A stretch of DNA of 47,327 nt from Deltaproteobacteria bacterium (lineage in GTDB: Bacteria; Desulfobacterota; Syntrophia; Syntrophales; JAFGHS01), in the NCBI GenBank assembly GCA_016928025.1, contig JAFGLN010000001.1, positions 1 through 47,327 of the forward strand, written 5' to 3'. A program made the translations under genes and the position numbers. Below are positions 1 through 9,943 of the stretch, piece after piece. The notes under the pieces were generated by a model, which did not search any database, was not told the DNA's origin, and saw only the letters and a list, made by a program, of their open reading frames with translations. The first letter of the stretch is position 1; each line of letters opens with the position of its first letter.

Positions 1-2
1 AA

Positions 3-77
3 TGGAGCGGGCGAACGGATTTGAACCGTCGACCTCCACCTTGGCAAGGTGGCACTCTACCGCTGAGTTACGCCCGC
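3..77 (-). tRNA. tRNA-Gly (anticodon GCC)
   Basis: The reverse strand folds into a full cloverleaf. The acceptor stem is GCGGGCG/CGCCCGC, the D arm closes with ACTC/GAGT, and the anticodon stem CCACC/GGTGG carries a TTGCCAA loop, so the anticodon is GCC (glycine). The T loop is TTCAAAT. The discriminator base is T and the 3' CCA is encoded in the DNA. It lies about 110 nt downstream of pgsA on the same strand, with no obvious terminator between them, so it could be part of a long transcript or have its own promoter. Confidence 0.95.
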
Positions 78-186
78 TGACTATTTCGAATGAACGGGGC
101 GACTATAACAAATAAAACCATTTTGTCAATAAAAAACTCGGCAACTCACCCATTTTAAAATATGGATGAATGACGTGAATTATTGT

Positions 187-795
187 CTAAATTTCCTTCT
201 TAATTGTCTTCTTATAAAATTCATTAAAATATGAAAAACCTGAATAAACGGTCAGAACAAGTGCAACATACAAAATGAACATGCCGACAACATGCGCGTC
301 AACTCCCAAGATGGGATAATGTATCATGAGGGCTGATATGGCGAATATCTGACAGACGGTTTTTTGTTTCCCCATCTTGTTCGCCTGAATAATGACCCCT
401 TCCGTTGACGCCAGGTGCCTGATCCCATCAACAATAAAATCCCGGATAATAATAATGGCAACGATCCAGGGAGGAATGCGTTCGATGGGTATCATTAATA
501 TCATGGCCGTGTTTACGATGAGCTTGTCGGCGATCGGATCCAAAAATTTGCCGATCGTCGTGACAATTTCATATCGCCTGGCCACATACCCGTCAAGCAA
601 ATCAGTCAGGGCGGCTAAAATAAATAATATCGTAATCACAAGACTCCAGACCGGACCGGGTGAAAGAAGCAAAAAGAATAAAACGGGAACAATCATGAGT
701 CTCAGCAGCGTAATGCTGTTGGGAAGATTGATGATATGCTTTCTTTCCTTCTTGATGGGCAATCTGTCGAAGTATTTTTTTAAATGATCAATCAT
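187..795 (-). CDS. pgsA: CDP-diacylglycerol--glycerol-3-phosphate 3-phosphatidyltransferase
   Basis: Integral membrane enzyme that makes phosphatidylglycerol phosphate from CDP-diacylglycerol and glycerol-3-phosphate, the committed step to phosphatidylglycerol and cardiolipin. The 202-residue protein carries the complete CDP-alcohol phosphatidyltransferase signature D-x2-DG-x2-AR-x8-G-x3-D-x3-D, with D65, D68, G69, A72, R73, G82, D86 and D90. Hydrophobic helices flank it on both sides (about residues 30-60, 95-105, 150-190). Length is normal for PgsA. A basic extension of about 22 residues precedes the first helix. It follows the transaldolase-like gene by 10 nt and is the last protein gene of the run. 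Other CDP-alcohol transferases share the motif, but size and helix pattern fit PgsA best. Confidence 0.9.
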   Translation of the reverse strand: MIDHLKKYFDRLPIKKERKHIINLPNSITLLRLMIVPVLFFLLLSPGPVWSLVITILFILAALTDLLDGYVARRYEIVTTIGKFLDPIADKLIVNTAMILMIPIERIPPWIVAIIIIRDFIVDGIRHLASTEGVIIQANKMGKQKTVCQIFAISALMIHYPILGVDAHVVGMFILYVALVLTVYSGFSYFNEFYKKTIKKEI

Positions 796-805
796 CTGCT
801 CACAA

Positions 806-1453
806 TTATTTCTTTGGTACTTTTTCCCAATCCGCTAAAAACATTTCAACGCCCCGATCCGTCAAAGGATGTTTAGCCAGTTGCGCAATGACTTTAAAGG
901 GGATTGTCGCAATATCGGCGCCCATAAGTGCGGCCTCAAGGACATGCAGGGGATGTCTGACACTCGCAACGATCACCTCCGTTTCGAAACCATAGTTATC
1001 GAAAATAGTGATAATTTTTTCCACCAGGTCCATGCCTTCGTGCGATATGTCGTCAAGGCGGCCTACAAACGGACTGACATAGCTGGCACCCGCTTTCGCC
1101 GCCATCAGGGCCTGTACGGGTGAAAATACGAGGGTTTGATTGACGTGAATGCCCTCTTCTGAAAAAAGCTTTGTGGCTTTTACCCCCTCCGTCGTCATGG
1201 GAACCTTGATCACAACATTATCGCCCAGCTTGGTAAGCTCTTTTCCTTCTTGAAACATTGTCTTAGCTTCATTGCCGGTAACTTCCAAACTGACAGGGCC
1301 ATCTACCATCTCCAGGATTTCCTTGACAATTTCCGAAAATCCCCTCTTTTCTTTTGCAATAAGCGACGGGTTCGTTGTCACGCCGTCCACCATGCCCATA
1401 GCTATTCCTTCTTTGATCTCTCTGACATTGGCCGTATCGATAAAAAACTTCAT
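806..1453 (-). CDS. fsa: transaldolase / fructose-6-phosphate aldolase family protein
   Basis: A 215-residue class I aldolase of the short transaldolase (TalC/FSA) family, which forms a Schiff base with keto sugars. The start [13 protein letters not shown], the TTNPSL segment (26-31) and the catalytic-lysine segment VIKVPMT (K83) are all present, as is the conserved SPFVGR stretch. Members act either as transaldolase in the non-oxidative pentose phosphate pathway or as fructose-6-phosphate aldolase. The sequence alone does not decide between them. The ATG overlaps the stop of the upstream YHS gene (TAATG), so the two are probably translationally coupled. Confidence 0.88.
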   Translation of the reverse strand: MKFFIDTANVREIKEGIAMGMVDGVTTNPSLIAKEKRGFSEIVKEILEMVDGPVSLEVTGNEAKTMFQEGKELTKLGDNVVIKVPMTTEGVKATKLFSEEGIHVNQTLVFSPVQALMAAKAGASYVSPFVGRLDDISHEGMDLVEKIITIFDNYGFETEVIVASVRHPLHVLEAALMGADIATIPFKVIAQLAKHPLTDRGVEMFLADWEKVPKK

Positions 1454-1728
1454 TAGTCCTCCCCGGTATCATTATTTTTCAATTTATTCTTATATTGCTC
1501 ACAGCATTTCCTACTGCAAAAAAATATCTTCCTGCCGTTGATTGTTTCGCTATATGCGTTACTCTTCGGGACATAGGCATGACAATAAGGATCTTCGATC
1601 AAATCTTCTATAATGTCTGAAGGCGGATTTGACAATTTCTGCTTGCTCATTAAGGAGGGCAGCAGTCCTTTAATGACTCGATAGAGCAAATAAATTATGA
1701 CGATGGTGACCAGTAATCGTAGTATCAT
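1453..1728 (-). CDS. membrane-anchored YHS/TRASH-like metal-binding protein
   Basis: A 91-residue protein with one N-terminal membrane helix (about residues 2-20) and a small cysteine domain. DPYCHAYVP (C49) is followed by [11 protein letters not shown] (C71, C75, C76). This spacing matches YHS/TRASH-type domains that bind metal ions, often copper or other soft metals. Similar small proteins are common in deltaproteobacteria, with no defined role that I know of. It sits between folK and the aldolase gene and overlaps the latter by one base (TAATG). Function is unassigned. Confidence 0.7.
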   Translation of the reverse strand: MILRLLVTIVIIYLLYRVIKGLLPSLMSKQKLSNPPSDIIEDLIEDPYCHAYVPKSNAYSETINGRKIFFCSRKCCEQYKNKLKNNDTGED

Positions 1729-1732
1729 GTTT

Positions 1733-2239
1733 TCATATCATTTCCACAATATGATTATCCTCCAGCCTGTCCAGCAGGCCCCGCATGGAAATCCCGAATG
1801 CGGGATGTATCACATAAGATGCTATTTCACATAAAGGTGCGAGGACAAATCGCCTTTTATGGAGTTCAGGATGAGGAATCCGCAGGGATTCCTCCTGTAC
1901 GATCTCCTGACTGTATAACAGAATATCAAGATCAATAATTCTGGGGCCCCACCTGGTACTTTCCTTGCGACCCATATCATCTTCAACTTGTTTGAGGGCG
2001 ATAAGAAGTTGTTTCGGTGTCAGTATGGTTCTGATTTCAATAACCGCATTCACAAACCAATCCTGATCGGTAATGCCCACTGGTTCGGTACGATACAAAG
2101 AAGATTCTCGCAGTACCTTAACACCACCTATCTCATCGATCCGCTCGGCTGATTCCAGACAACGTTTTGCAGGTTCCGACATATTGGACCCTACACCGAT
2201 GTAACTGATAAAGCCCCGGAGATCGTCTGTATTTCCCAT
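1733..2239 (-). CDS. folK: 2-amino-4-hydroxy-6-hydroxymethyldihydropteridine pyrophosphokinase (HPPK)
   Basis: Transfers pyrophosphate from ATP to 6-hydroxymethyl-7,8-dihydropterin in folate synthesis. The 168-residue protein has the N-terminal YIGVGSN strand-loop (14-20), the substrate-site segment YRTEPVG, and the HPPK signature RWGPRIIDLDILLY, with R96/R100 and metal ligands D103 and D105. IPHPELHKRRFVLAPL (121-136) completes the family pattern. It lies 20 nt downstream of dapB. The first 10 residues extend slightly beyond the usual N terminus, and no better start with a clear ribosome-binding site was found. Confidence 0.92.
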   Translation of the reverse strand: MGNTDDLRGFISYIGVGSNMSEPAKRCLESAERIDEIGGVKVLRESSLYRTEPVGITDQDWFVNAVIEIRTILTPKQLLIALKQVEDDMGRKESTRWGPRIIDLDILLYSQEIVQEESLRIPHPELHKRRFVLAPLCEIASYVIHPAFGISMRGLLDRLEDNHIVEMI

Positions 2240-2259
2240 TAATTAAAGCGCTTTCAACA

Positions 2260-3066
2260 TCACTGTCTTAAGCCCAGGACATCCTGCATATCATAAAGAC
2301 CGTTCTTTTGGCCGACGATCCATATCGCCGCTCGAACGGCCCCTTTGGCAAAATTATCGCGGCTGTGGGCACGATGGGTGAATTCCAGTCTTTCGCCCAT
2401 ACCACCGAACAAAACCGTGTGATCACCGACAATATCCCCGGCCCGAACGGTCTGAATACCGATTTCCGCTTTGGTTCTTTCGCCGATCATACCTCTACGT
2501 GCATAGACTCCCACTTTTTCTAGATCACGTCCCAGAGATTCAGCAATGATTTGCGCCATTTTTTCAGCCGTTCCGCTGGGGGCATCTTTCTTGAAGTGGT
2601 GGTGGGCTTCCACAATTTCGACATCGTAATCCTCACCCAAGATCTTTGCCGTCTGCTCGATCACTTTAAACATAATGTTAACACCGATGCTCAGGTTCGG
2701 TGATAAGACGCAACGTGTCTTCTTGGCCAATTCATTGACTTTTTTCATTTCATCAGCTGTAAATCCCGTACTGCCGATCACGATAGCCCGATTTTTAGCC
2801 ACGGCGACTTCAAGATTATTCAACGATGCCTCATGCTGCGTAAAATCAATAATAACATCGCCTTTTTCAACACAGCCTTCCAGATTATCATCAACGGAAA
2901 CGCCGGTTCTGCCAAGTCCCAGCCCCTGTCCGACATCCCGCCCGACAATAGGATGGCCGCTTTGTTCAACGGCACCCACCATTTTGATGTCTTTTGTCTC
3001 AGCGATCATGTTGATAATTTTGCCGCCCATTCTTCCGCCGGCGCCAACAACTACTGCCTTTACCAT
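2260..3066 (-). CDS. dapB: 4-hydroxy-tetrahydrodipicolinate reductase
   Basis: NAD(P)H-dependent reduction in the diaminopimelate/lysine pathway, acting on the product of DapA. The 268-residue protein has an N-terminal Rossmann motif VVGAGGRMGG (6-15), the IDFTQHEA segment, the GSTGFT segment and the catalytic EAHHHFKKDAPSGTA block (153-167). In that block H155 is the probable acid and K159 a substrate lysine. A good AGGAG ribosome-binding site precedes the ATG. It sits 23 nt downstream of dapA in the lysA-dapA-dapB run. Confidence 0.96.
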   Translation of the reverse strand: MVKAVVVGAGGRMGGKIINMIAETKDIKMVGAVEQSGHPIVGRDVGQGLGLGRTGVSVDDNLEGCVEKGDVIIDFTQHEASLNNLEVAVAKNRAIVIGSTGFTADEMKKVNELAKKTRCVLSPNLSIGVNIMFKVIEQTAKILGEDYDVEIVEAHHHFKKDAPSGTAEKMAQIIAESLGRDLEKVGVYARRGMIGERTKAEIGIQTVRAGDIVGDHTVLFGGMGERLEFTHRAHSRDNFAKGAVRAAIWIVGQKNGLYDMQDVLGLRQ

Positions 3067-3089
3067 GATGCAGCTCCTTTCCTCGATGA

Positions 3090-3965
3090 TTAGTTAATGA
3101 GCCCGTAATCGACCATGACGTTAAGCAATTTTCCATAGTTGGCCTCCGACATTTTGCAAAGCGGAAGTCTGTATTCATATTCAATCTTCCCCATCATGGC
3201 CAAGGCCGCTTTGACGGGAATTGGGTTGGTCTCGATAAACAGGGCGTCGATCAAAGGGGCCATTTTAAAATGCAAATCCTGCGCTTTTTTCAGATCGCCT
3301 TGATCCATTGCTTCCGTTAATGCCGCCATATCGGCGGGAACCACATTTGATATGACCGAAATGACCCCTTTGCCGCCCATGGCCATCAGGGGCAGCGTAA
3401 AAATGTCGTCTCCCGATAAGACATCAAAGTCCTTGCCACAAAGGTTGATGACATCACTCATCTGTTTTATGGAGCCGGACGCTTCTTTAACGCCGACGAT
3501 ATTTTCTATTTTGGCCAATCTGGCCAGTGTTTCCGGAGTCATGTTGATTCCCGTCCTGCTCGCGATATTGTATGGAATAATCGGAATGGGAACACTGTCG
3601 GCAAGGGCCTTAAAATGCTGGTAAAGCCCTTCCTGCGTTGGTTTATTATAATAGGGGCAAACGACCAGGGCACCGTCCGCGCCTGCTTCCTGGGCGTGTT
3701 TCGTTAGCCGCAGCGCTTCGCTGGTGCTGTTGGATCCCGTGCCTGCAATCACGGGAACCCGTTTTTTTGCCGCGTCGATCGTGATCTCGATGACACGATC
3801 ATGTTCCGCATGTGACAACGTTGTCGATTCCCCTGTTGTGCCACAGGGAACAATGCCTGCCGTTCCGTTCGCGATTTGGAATTCAATCAATTCCCGCAAA
3901 GCATCTTCATCAACGGTGCCGTTCTTGAATGGTGTGACGATCGCCACTAATGCTCCCGAAAACAT
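3090..3965 (-). CDS. dapA: 4-hydroxy-tetrahydrodipicolinate synthase
   Basis: Condenses pyruvate with aspartate semialdehyde, the entry step to diaminopimelate and lysine. The 291-residue TIM-barrel protein carries the CGTTGES loop (41-47), PYYNKP (104-109), the PYN tyrosine Y132 with R137 after it, and the Schiff-base lysine K160 in GVKEASGS. Length is typical. It lies between lysA and dapB, matching the grouping of diaminopimelate genes in related deltaproteobacteria. AAGGAGGG precedes the start. Confidence 0.96.
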   Translation of the reverse strand: MFSGALVAIVTPFKNGTVDEDALRELIEFQIANGTAGIVPCGTTGESTTLSHAEHDRVIEITIDAAKKRVPVIAGTGSNSTSEALRLTKHAQEAGADGALVVCPYYNKPTQEGLYQHFKALADSVPIPIIPYNIASRTGINMTPETLARLAKIENIVGVKEASGSIKQMSDVINLCGKDFDVLSGDDIFTLPLMAMGGKGVISVISNVVPADMAALTEAMDQGDLKKAQDLHFKMAPLIDALFIETNPIPVKAALAMMGKIEYEYRLPLCKMSEANYGKLLNVMVDYGLIN

Positions 3966-4007
3966 ATGTGCCCTCCTTAATATAAATATTTCTATTGATA
4001 TATAATG

Positions 4008-5276
4008 TTATTTCTGTTTCGTTTTTAAAAAAAACGGCGTTTTCTCTCCCCTTACCAGATCGGCATACCCTTCCCTTTTTCGTATGATATAAAATCGTTT
4101 TCCTTTTACCATGATTTCCGGAGCCCTTGGTCTGGAATTATAATTCGATGCCATACAAAATCCGTAAGCGCCGGCACTCATCACGGCAACCAAATCACCG
4201 GATTGGACACGTTCCATATGTCTACCCTTGGCAAAATAATCGGATGATTCACAAATGGGCCCTACAACATCAACTTTGACGAACTCAGCATTTTTTTTAA
4301 TGACCGGTTGTACATGATGGTAAGCCCCATAGAAACCGGGCCGGATTAAATCGTTCATCCCGGCGTCAACAATGACAAAGTTTTTCTCTTTATGTGATTT
4401 GGTATATAAAACTTTCGCCACCATGATCCCCGCATTACCAACCAATACGCGACCCGGTTCCAATATATAAGTACAGCCAAGATCACCGGAGGCATCAATA
4501 ACGGCCTTTGCGTATTCTGCCGGTTGAGGGGGATTTTCTTTACTGTAATGGATCCCCAGACCGCCGCCTAAATCGAGATAACGTATTTTGATTCCGTGTT
4601 CCCTGAGTTGGATGATCAGCTTTTTTAAATGACTTAATGCGTCCAAAAAAGGCGCCAGCGATGTGATCTGCGAGCCGATATGACAGCTGATGCCTTTAAT
4701 ATCAAGGTTCGGTAGTGCTTTGGCCTGAAGATATTCCTTGGCTGCTTGATCAAAAGGAATGCCGAATTTATCTTCTTTGAGCCCCGTGGAAATATGGGAA
4801 TTCGTTTTAGGATCTACGTCCGGATTTATTCTCAGACCTATACCAGCTTTCTTGCCTGCCCGTTGGGCATATTCGTTAATGGTCTGCAATTCTTGAGGAG
4901 ACTCGCAATTGAACATGAGAATATTGCTGGAAAGGGCATATTCGATTTCATCCCATCTTTTGCCGACACCGGAATAAACCACTTTTTGCGGGTCGACACC
5001 GGCTTTGATGGCCCGATATAACTCACCGCCGGAAACGACATCGACGCCCGCTCCTTCCTGAATGAAGAGCCGCAAAACAGCAATATTGGAATTGGCCTTG
5101 ACGGAATAACAAACAAGATGCGGAACGTCGGCAAATGCCTGATCGAAAACAGCAAAGTGATTTTTTAAAGTCTGGTGACTATAAAGATAGAAAGGTGTGC
5201 CGATTTGTTCAGCGATTTTCCGGACGGGAACATTCTCACACCATAATTGATTGTCTCTGTAGTGGAAATCATTCAT
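4008..5276 (-). CDS. lysA: diaminopimelate decarboxylase
   Basis: PLP-dependent fold-III decarboxylase that converts meso-diaminopimelate to lysine. The 422-residue protein has the PLP lysine in CYSVKANSN (K60), HIGSQI, the phosphate-binding GGGLGI loop, EPGR, and the C-terminal GPICESSDYF block containing the catalytic cysteine. Its ATG overlaps the stop of the small upstream lipoprotein gene (ATGA), implying translational coupling. dapA and dapB follow, so the last lysine steps and the first two diaminopimelate steps are co-transcribed. Confidence 0.96.
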   Translation of the reverse strand: MNDFHYRDNQLWCENVPVRKIAEQIGTPFYLYSHQTLKNHFAVFDQAFADVPHLVCYSVKANSNIAVLRLFIQEGAGVDVVSGGELYRAIKAGVDPQKVVYSGVGKRWDEIEYALSSNILMFNCESPQELQTINEYAQRAGKKAGIGLRINPDVDPKTNSHISTGLKEDKFGIPFDQAAKEYLQAKALPNLDIKGISCHIGSQITSLAPFLDALSHLKKLIIQLREHGIKIRYLDLGGGLGIHYSKENPPQPAEYAKAVIDASGDLGCTYILEPGRVLVGNAGIMVAKVLYTKSHKEKNFVIVDAGMNDLIRPGFYGAYHHVQPVIKKNAEFVKVDVVGPICESSDYFAKGRHMERVQSGDLVAVMSAGAYGFCMASNYNSRPRAPEIMVKGKRFYIIRKREGYADLVRGEKTPFFLKTKQK

Positions 5277-5431
5277 GGTGACGACTCAATCCATGGGCCG
5301 GAACCGTACGCTTGCATTACCGACTCACCATCAAACGAAGCATTGTCGGGCAGTGGATCTCCCTTTTTCCCGCAGGCCTGAAACATCATGAAGATTATAA
5401 GAATACCCAGAAATAATTTAAATGCTTTCAA
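5273..5431 (-). CDS. small LptM-like (YifL-like) lipoprotein, TTG start
   Basis: A 52-residue lipoprotein wedged between argH and lysA. The longest ORF begins inside argH (5473), but a TTG at 5431 gives a textbook lipoprotein signal (MKAFKLFLG, hydrophobic core, lipobox FQAC) and has AAGGAT about 9 nt upstream. After the cysteine comes CGKKGDPLP, the short conserved motif of LptM/YifL lipoproteins. LptM assists maturation of the LptD lipopolysaccharide translocon in E. coli. A LptM-like gene next to lysA is a widespread proteobacterial arrangement. It overlaps argH by 14 nt and lysA by 4 nt. Function is inferred from motif and position. Confidence 0.75.
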   Translation of the reverse strand: MKAFKLFLGILIIFMMFQACGKKGDPLPDNASFDGESVMQAYGSGPWIESSP

Positions 5432-6797
5432 TTTGTTTGATCCTTGCCGATACGGATTCCTTAGCCGTTCCACCGATTAGCCTTCGCAGGTTGACGGATT
5501 GTTCCGCCGTTAGATAATCATAGATGTCATTTTCAAAACCTGCGTAAAATTTTCGAAAATCGTCCATCTTTAAATTTTCGAGAGGCTTTTTAACTTTGAC
5601 GCAGTGGGCGACAAGACGTCCGACAATGCCGTGGGCCTGCCGGAAAGGAACCCCTTTATTCACCAGATATTCGGCCACATCGGTTGCCGTTGAATATCCG
5701 CTTGATGCAGCCTTCAACATATGCGCTTTGTCGAACCGAAGGTTCTTGACCATTTCCTTCAAAATTTCCAGGCAACTCTCCAAGGTATCCACCGTATCGA
5801 AGAGCCCTTCCTTGTCTTCCTGCAAGTCACGGTCGTACGTCATCGGCAAGCCCTTTAGGACCGTCAATATGCCCATGAGGTTACCGTAGATACGCCCGGT
5901 TTTGCCTCTGATCAATTCCGCCACGTCCGGGTTCTTTTTTTGCGGCATGATGCTGCTTCCCGTCGTGAAAGAGTCGGCAATTTCGACAAAAGCAAACTCA
6001 TCACTGGACCAGAGGATCAAATCTTCACAGTAACGGCTCAGGTGCATTATGATCATCGACGAAGCAAAGATGAATTCCGCGACGAAATCCCGGTCGGAAA
6101 CGGCATCCATACTGTTTTGCGAGATCTTTGGAAACTTAAGAAGTTTTGCGACGTAAGCTCGATCAATGGACAGACCCGTTCCCGATAGGGCACACGCTCC
6201 CAGAGGCATCACGTTGACCCTTTTGAGACAATCCTTCAAACGATCCTGATCCCGATCAAGCATTTCCCAATAGGCGAGAAAATAATGGGAGAGCAAAACC
6301 GGCTGCGCCTTTTGGACATGGGTATACCCCGGCATGACGGTATGAAGTTCCGCTTTGGCCGTTTCCAGAAATGCCGATTTGAGAGCAGTGATCTGTCGAA
6401 TGATCGTTTTGATCTCATCCCGCAAATAAAGCCGCATATCCAGGGCAATCTGATCGTTCCGGCTCCTGGCCGTATGCAGTTTGCCACCGACATCGCCAAT
6501 TTTTTCAATCAATCTTTTTTCCACGGCCATGTGGATGTCTTCATCGCCCGGCTGAAAATCAAAACGGTCCTGTTCGATTTCTTTTAATATTTCCCTTAGG
6601 CTTTTAACAATCAACGTCATTTCGCTTTCAGTAATAATCCCTTGTTTGGCCAGCATCTTTGCGTGGGCGATACTCCCTTCGATGTCGTAGCGGTAGAGAC
6701 GCTTGTCGTAGTGTATAGAGGCCGTGAAGGTCTCAACATTCTTATTAGTCGGCTCACTGAACCGGCCGCCCCAGGGTTTTTCACCGGATTTCGTCAT
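5418..6797 (-). CDS. argH: argininosuccinate lyase
   Basis: Last step of arginine synthesis: cleaves argininosuccinate to arginine and fumarate. The 459-residue protein belongs to the fumarase/aspartase superfamily. It has the N-terminal WGGRF motif (9-13), HTARSRNDQ (108-116), the GYTH histidine H160 and the signature TGSSIMPQKKNPD (279-291) with catalytic S281. It starts 13 nt after the argG stop, and its last codons overlap the LptM-like gene. Confidence 0.97.
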   Translation of the reverse strand: MTKSGEKPWGGRFSEPTNKNVETFTASIHYDKRLYRYDIEGSIAHAKMLAKQGIITESEMTLIVKSLREILKEIEQDRFDFQPGDEDIHMAVEKRLIEKIGDVGGKLHTARSRNDQIALDMRLYLRDEIKTIIRQITALKSAFLETAKAELHTVMPGYTHVQKAQPVLLSHYFLAYWEMLDRDQDRLKDCLKRVNVMPLGACALSGTGLSIDRAYVAKLLKFPKISQNSMDAVSDRDFVAEFIFASSMIIMHLSRYCEDLILWSSDEFAFVEIADSFTTGSSIMPQKKNPDVAELIRGKTGRIYGNLMGILTVLKGLPMTYDRDLQEDKEGLFDTVDTLESCLEILKEMVKNLRFDKAHMLKAASSGYSTATDVAEYLVNKGVPFRQAHGIVGRLVAHCVKVKKPLENLKMDDFRKFYAGFENDIYDYLTAEQSVNLRRLIGGTAKESVSARIKQIESI

Positions 6798-6810
6798 TTT
6801 GTTCCTGCCG

Positions 6811-8013
6811 TCATTTTGATATTTTTTGAAGTCTTAACCTGAGCGCGTTTAATCTGATGAATCCCGTCGCATCCTTCTGATCGTAGACCTGTTCCTTTTC
6901 AAACGTTGCCAGGGCTTCACTGTACAGTGAGTTGGGTGATTTTCTGCCGACGACGATACAGTTTCCTTTATACAACTTGATTCGGGCAATTCCCGTCACA
7001 TTTTCCTGTGTTGCATCGATGTAAGCCTGCAACGTCTTCATCTCCGGCGAATACCAGAATCCGTTGTATGCCAACTGCGCGTATTTGGGAATCAAACCGT
7101 CCCTCATCAGCATGACTTCGCGATCCATGGTCAGCGATTCGACGGCCCGATGAGCAGCCCATAGAACCGTCCCCCCGGGCGTTTCGTAAACACCCCGGGA
7201 CTTCATTCCGACGAAACGGTTTTCAACGATATCCACCCGGCCGATGCCGTTGGCGCCTGCAATCCGATTCATATGATCGAGCAGTTTAGCCGGTCGCATC
7301 TTGACGCCGTCCACCGCCACCGGATTTCCTTTCTTGAATTCAATCTCCAGATAGGTTGCTTTGTCGGGTGCTTTTTCCGGCGACACCGTTAAAACAAACA
7401 TATCTTCCGCAGGTTCCATCCACGGATCTTCAAGGATGCCCCCTTCATGGGAAATATGCAGCAGATTCCGGTCGCTGCTGTATGGCTTCTCTTTGGTGAT
7501 CGTAACGGGGATTTTGTACTTGCGGCAATAGTTCATCATGGATTCCCGGGAATCAAAGTGCCAGTTTTCGTCTTTCCACGCGGCAATGATCTTGATCGAC
7601 GGATTCAAGGCAAGATACGTCAATTCAAACCGAACCTGGTCGTTGCCTTTGCCCGTGGCGCCGTGAGAGACCGCTTCCGCCTTTTCCTTCGCGGCGATTT
7701 CAATCTGCTTTTTCGCGATGAGCGGCCTGGCCAGTGACGTTCCGAGAAGATAAGACCCTTCGTAAATGGCGTTGGCCCGAAGGGCGGGGAAAACAAAATC
7801 TCTGACAAACTCTTCCTTTAAATCTTCAATGTAAATTTTACTGGCACCGGTATTGATCGCTTTTTCCCGCAGACCTTCCAGTTCTTCCTTCTGTCCGAGA
7901 TCGGCCGCGAACGCGATGACTTCGCACCCATATGTTTCAATCAGCCATTTGATGATGACTGATGTATCCAGTCCGCCCGAATAAGCTAAAACCACTTTTT
8001 TAATTTTACTCAA
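6811..8013 (-). CDS. argG: argininosuccinate synthase, TTG start
   Basis: ATP-dependent ligation of citrulline and aspartate. The family N terminus is [17 protein letters not shown], with the PP-loop SGGLDTS at residues 12-18. The longest ORF begins at an ATG at 8028, but that ATG is fused to the ribosome-binding site (ATGGAGGT). A TTG at 8013, about 7 nt after GGAGGT, gives exactly the usual N terminus and a 400-residue protein. The start was therefore placed there. Downstream motifs ([10 protein letters not shown], the citrulline/aspartate-binding SVWG-like region, [15 protein letters not shown]) are intact. The argF stop is immediately upstream. Confidence 0.94.
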   Translation of the reverse strand: MSKIKKVVLAYSGGLDTSVIIKWLIETYGCEVIAFAADLGQKEELEGLREKAINTGASKIYIEDLKEEFVRDFVFPALRANAIYEGSYLLGTSLARPLIAKKQIEIAAKEKAEAVSHGATGKGNDQVRFELTYLALNPSIKIIAAWKDENWHFDSRESMMNYCRKYKIPVTITKEKPYSSDRNLLHISHEGGILEDPWMEPAEDMFVLTVSPEKAPDKATYLEIEFKKGNPVAVDGVKMRPAKLLDHMNRIAGANGIGRVDIVENRFVGMKSRGVYETPGGTVLWAAHRAVESLTMDREVMLMRDGLIPKYAQLAYNGFWYSPEMKTLQAYIDATQENVTGIARIKLYKGNCIVVGRKSPNSLYSEALATFEKEQVYDQKDATGFIRLNALRLRLQKISK

Positions 8014-8028
8014 GGAAAATACCTCCAT

Positions 8029-8937
8029 TTACATTAGAATTTCCATAATGGCTTTTTGTACGTGCAGGCGATTTTCCGCCTGATCCCAAACAACCGATTG
8101 AGGACCGTTCATGGCTTCCGCACTGATCTCTTCACCCCGATGGGCGGGGAGGCAGTGCATGACAATGGCATCATTTTTTGCCTGACGCAAAAGATCACTA
8201 TTGACTTGATAAGGTATGAATATCCGACTTCTGGCTTCCTTCTCGGATTCCTGTCCCATACTGACCCAGACATCCGTATAGACACAGTCGGCATCTTTAA
8301 CGGCATCGCCTGGATCACGGTAAACATCTATACCCTTTATCGCCTGTCGCTTTCCGGTCTTCAGAACCTCGGCGTCCGGCTCGTAATGTTCCGGACAAGC
8401 CAATGTTAGATGAAAAGGCAGTTTCGAAGCCGCGTTAATCCAGGAATTGGCCACATTGTTGCCGTCGCCGATATATGAAACCTTGAGACCTTCAAACATA
8501 CCTTTATATTCCATAATTGTAAATAGATCACTTAAAATTTGACAGGGATGAAAAAGGTCTGTCAAACCATTGATCACCGGTATGGTTGCGTTCAGGGCAA
8601 ACTCTTCGACAAGGGCCTGCGAATAAGTCCTGATCATTATACCATTCAAATAACGGGACATGATTTTCGCGGTGTCCGCGATCTCTTCACCCCTGCCGAG
8701 CTGCATATCCCGGCTGCTTAGAAACAAAGCCACGCCCCCCAACTGAAAGATGCCAACCTCAAAAGAAATTCGGGTTCTCGTGGAAGACTTATCGAAAACC
8801 ATTCCCAGGGTCTTTCCTTTGAGAGGGGTATGTTCAATACCGTCTTTTTGCATTTGTTTTAGATGTTTTGCCTTTTGGAAAATGAGATCAAAATCTGCTC
8901 TTTCCAAATCGGACAGACGGAGTAAATCTTTTTTCAT
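8029..8937 (-). CDS. argF: ornithine carbamoyltransferase
   Basis: Makes citrulline from ornithine and carbamoyl phosphate. The 302-residue protein has the carbamoyl-phosphate loop STRTR (52-56), HPCQ (130-133), the ornithine-binding SMGQE (226-230) and HCLPAHRGEE (261-270). The SMGQ and HCLP motifs separate it from aspartate carbamoyltransferase. Length is typical of catabolic/anabolic OTCs. It is 52 nt from argB on one side and abuts argG on the other. No argD is found between argB and argF, where related genomes often have it. Confidence 0.96.
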   Translation of the reverse strand: MKKDLLRLSDLERADFDLIFQKAKHLKQMQKDGIEHTPLKGKTLGMVFDKSSTRTRISFEVGIFQLGGVALFLSSRDMQLGRGEEIADTAKIMSRYLNGIMIRTYSQALVEEFALNATIPVINGLTDLFHPCQILSDLFTIMEYKGMFEGLKVSYIGDGNNVANSWINAASKLPFHLTLACPEHYEPDAEVLKTGKRQAIKGIDVYRDPGDAVKDADCVYTDVWVSMGQESEKEARSRIFIPYQVNSDLLRQAKNDAIVMHCLPAHRGEEISAEAMNGPQSVVWDQAENRLHVQKAIMEILM

Positions 8938-8989
8938 ATCAACACCACAACTTCTTTCGGTATGGCCAACATCTCGTTAGCATTTGTTT

Positions 8990-9907
<918 letters not shown>

Positions 9908-9943
9908 CTATCGAAAATGACGATAAAAGGGATTGATGTTCAA

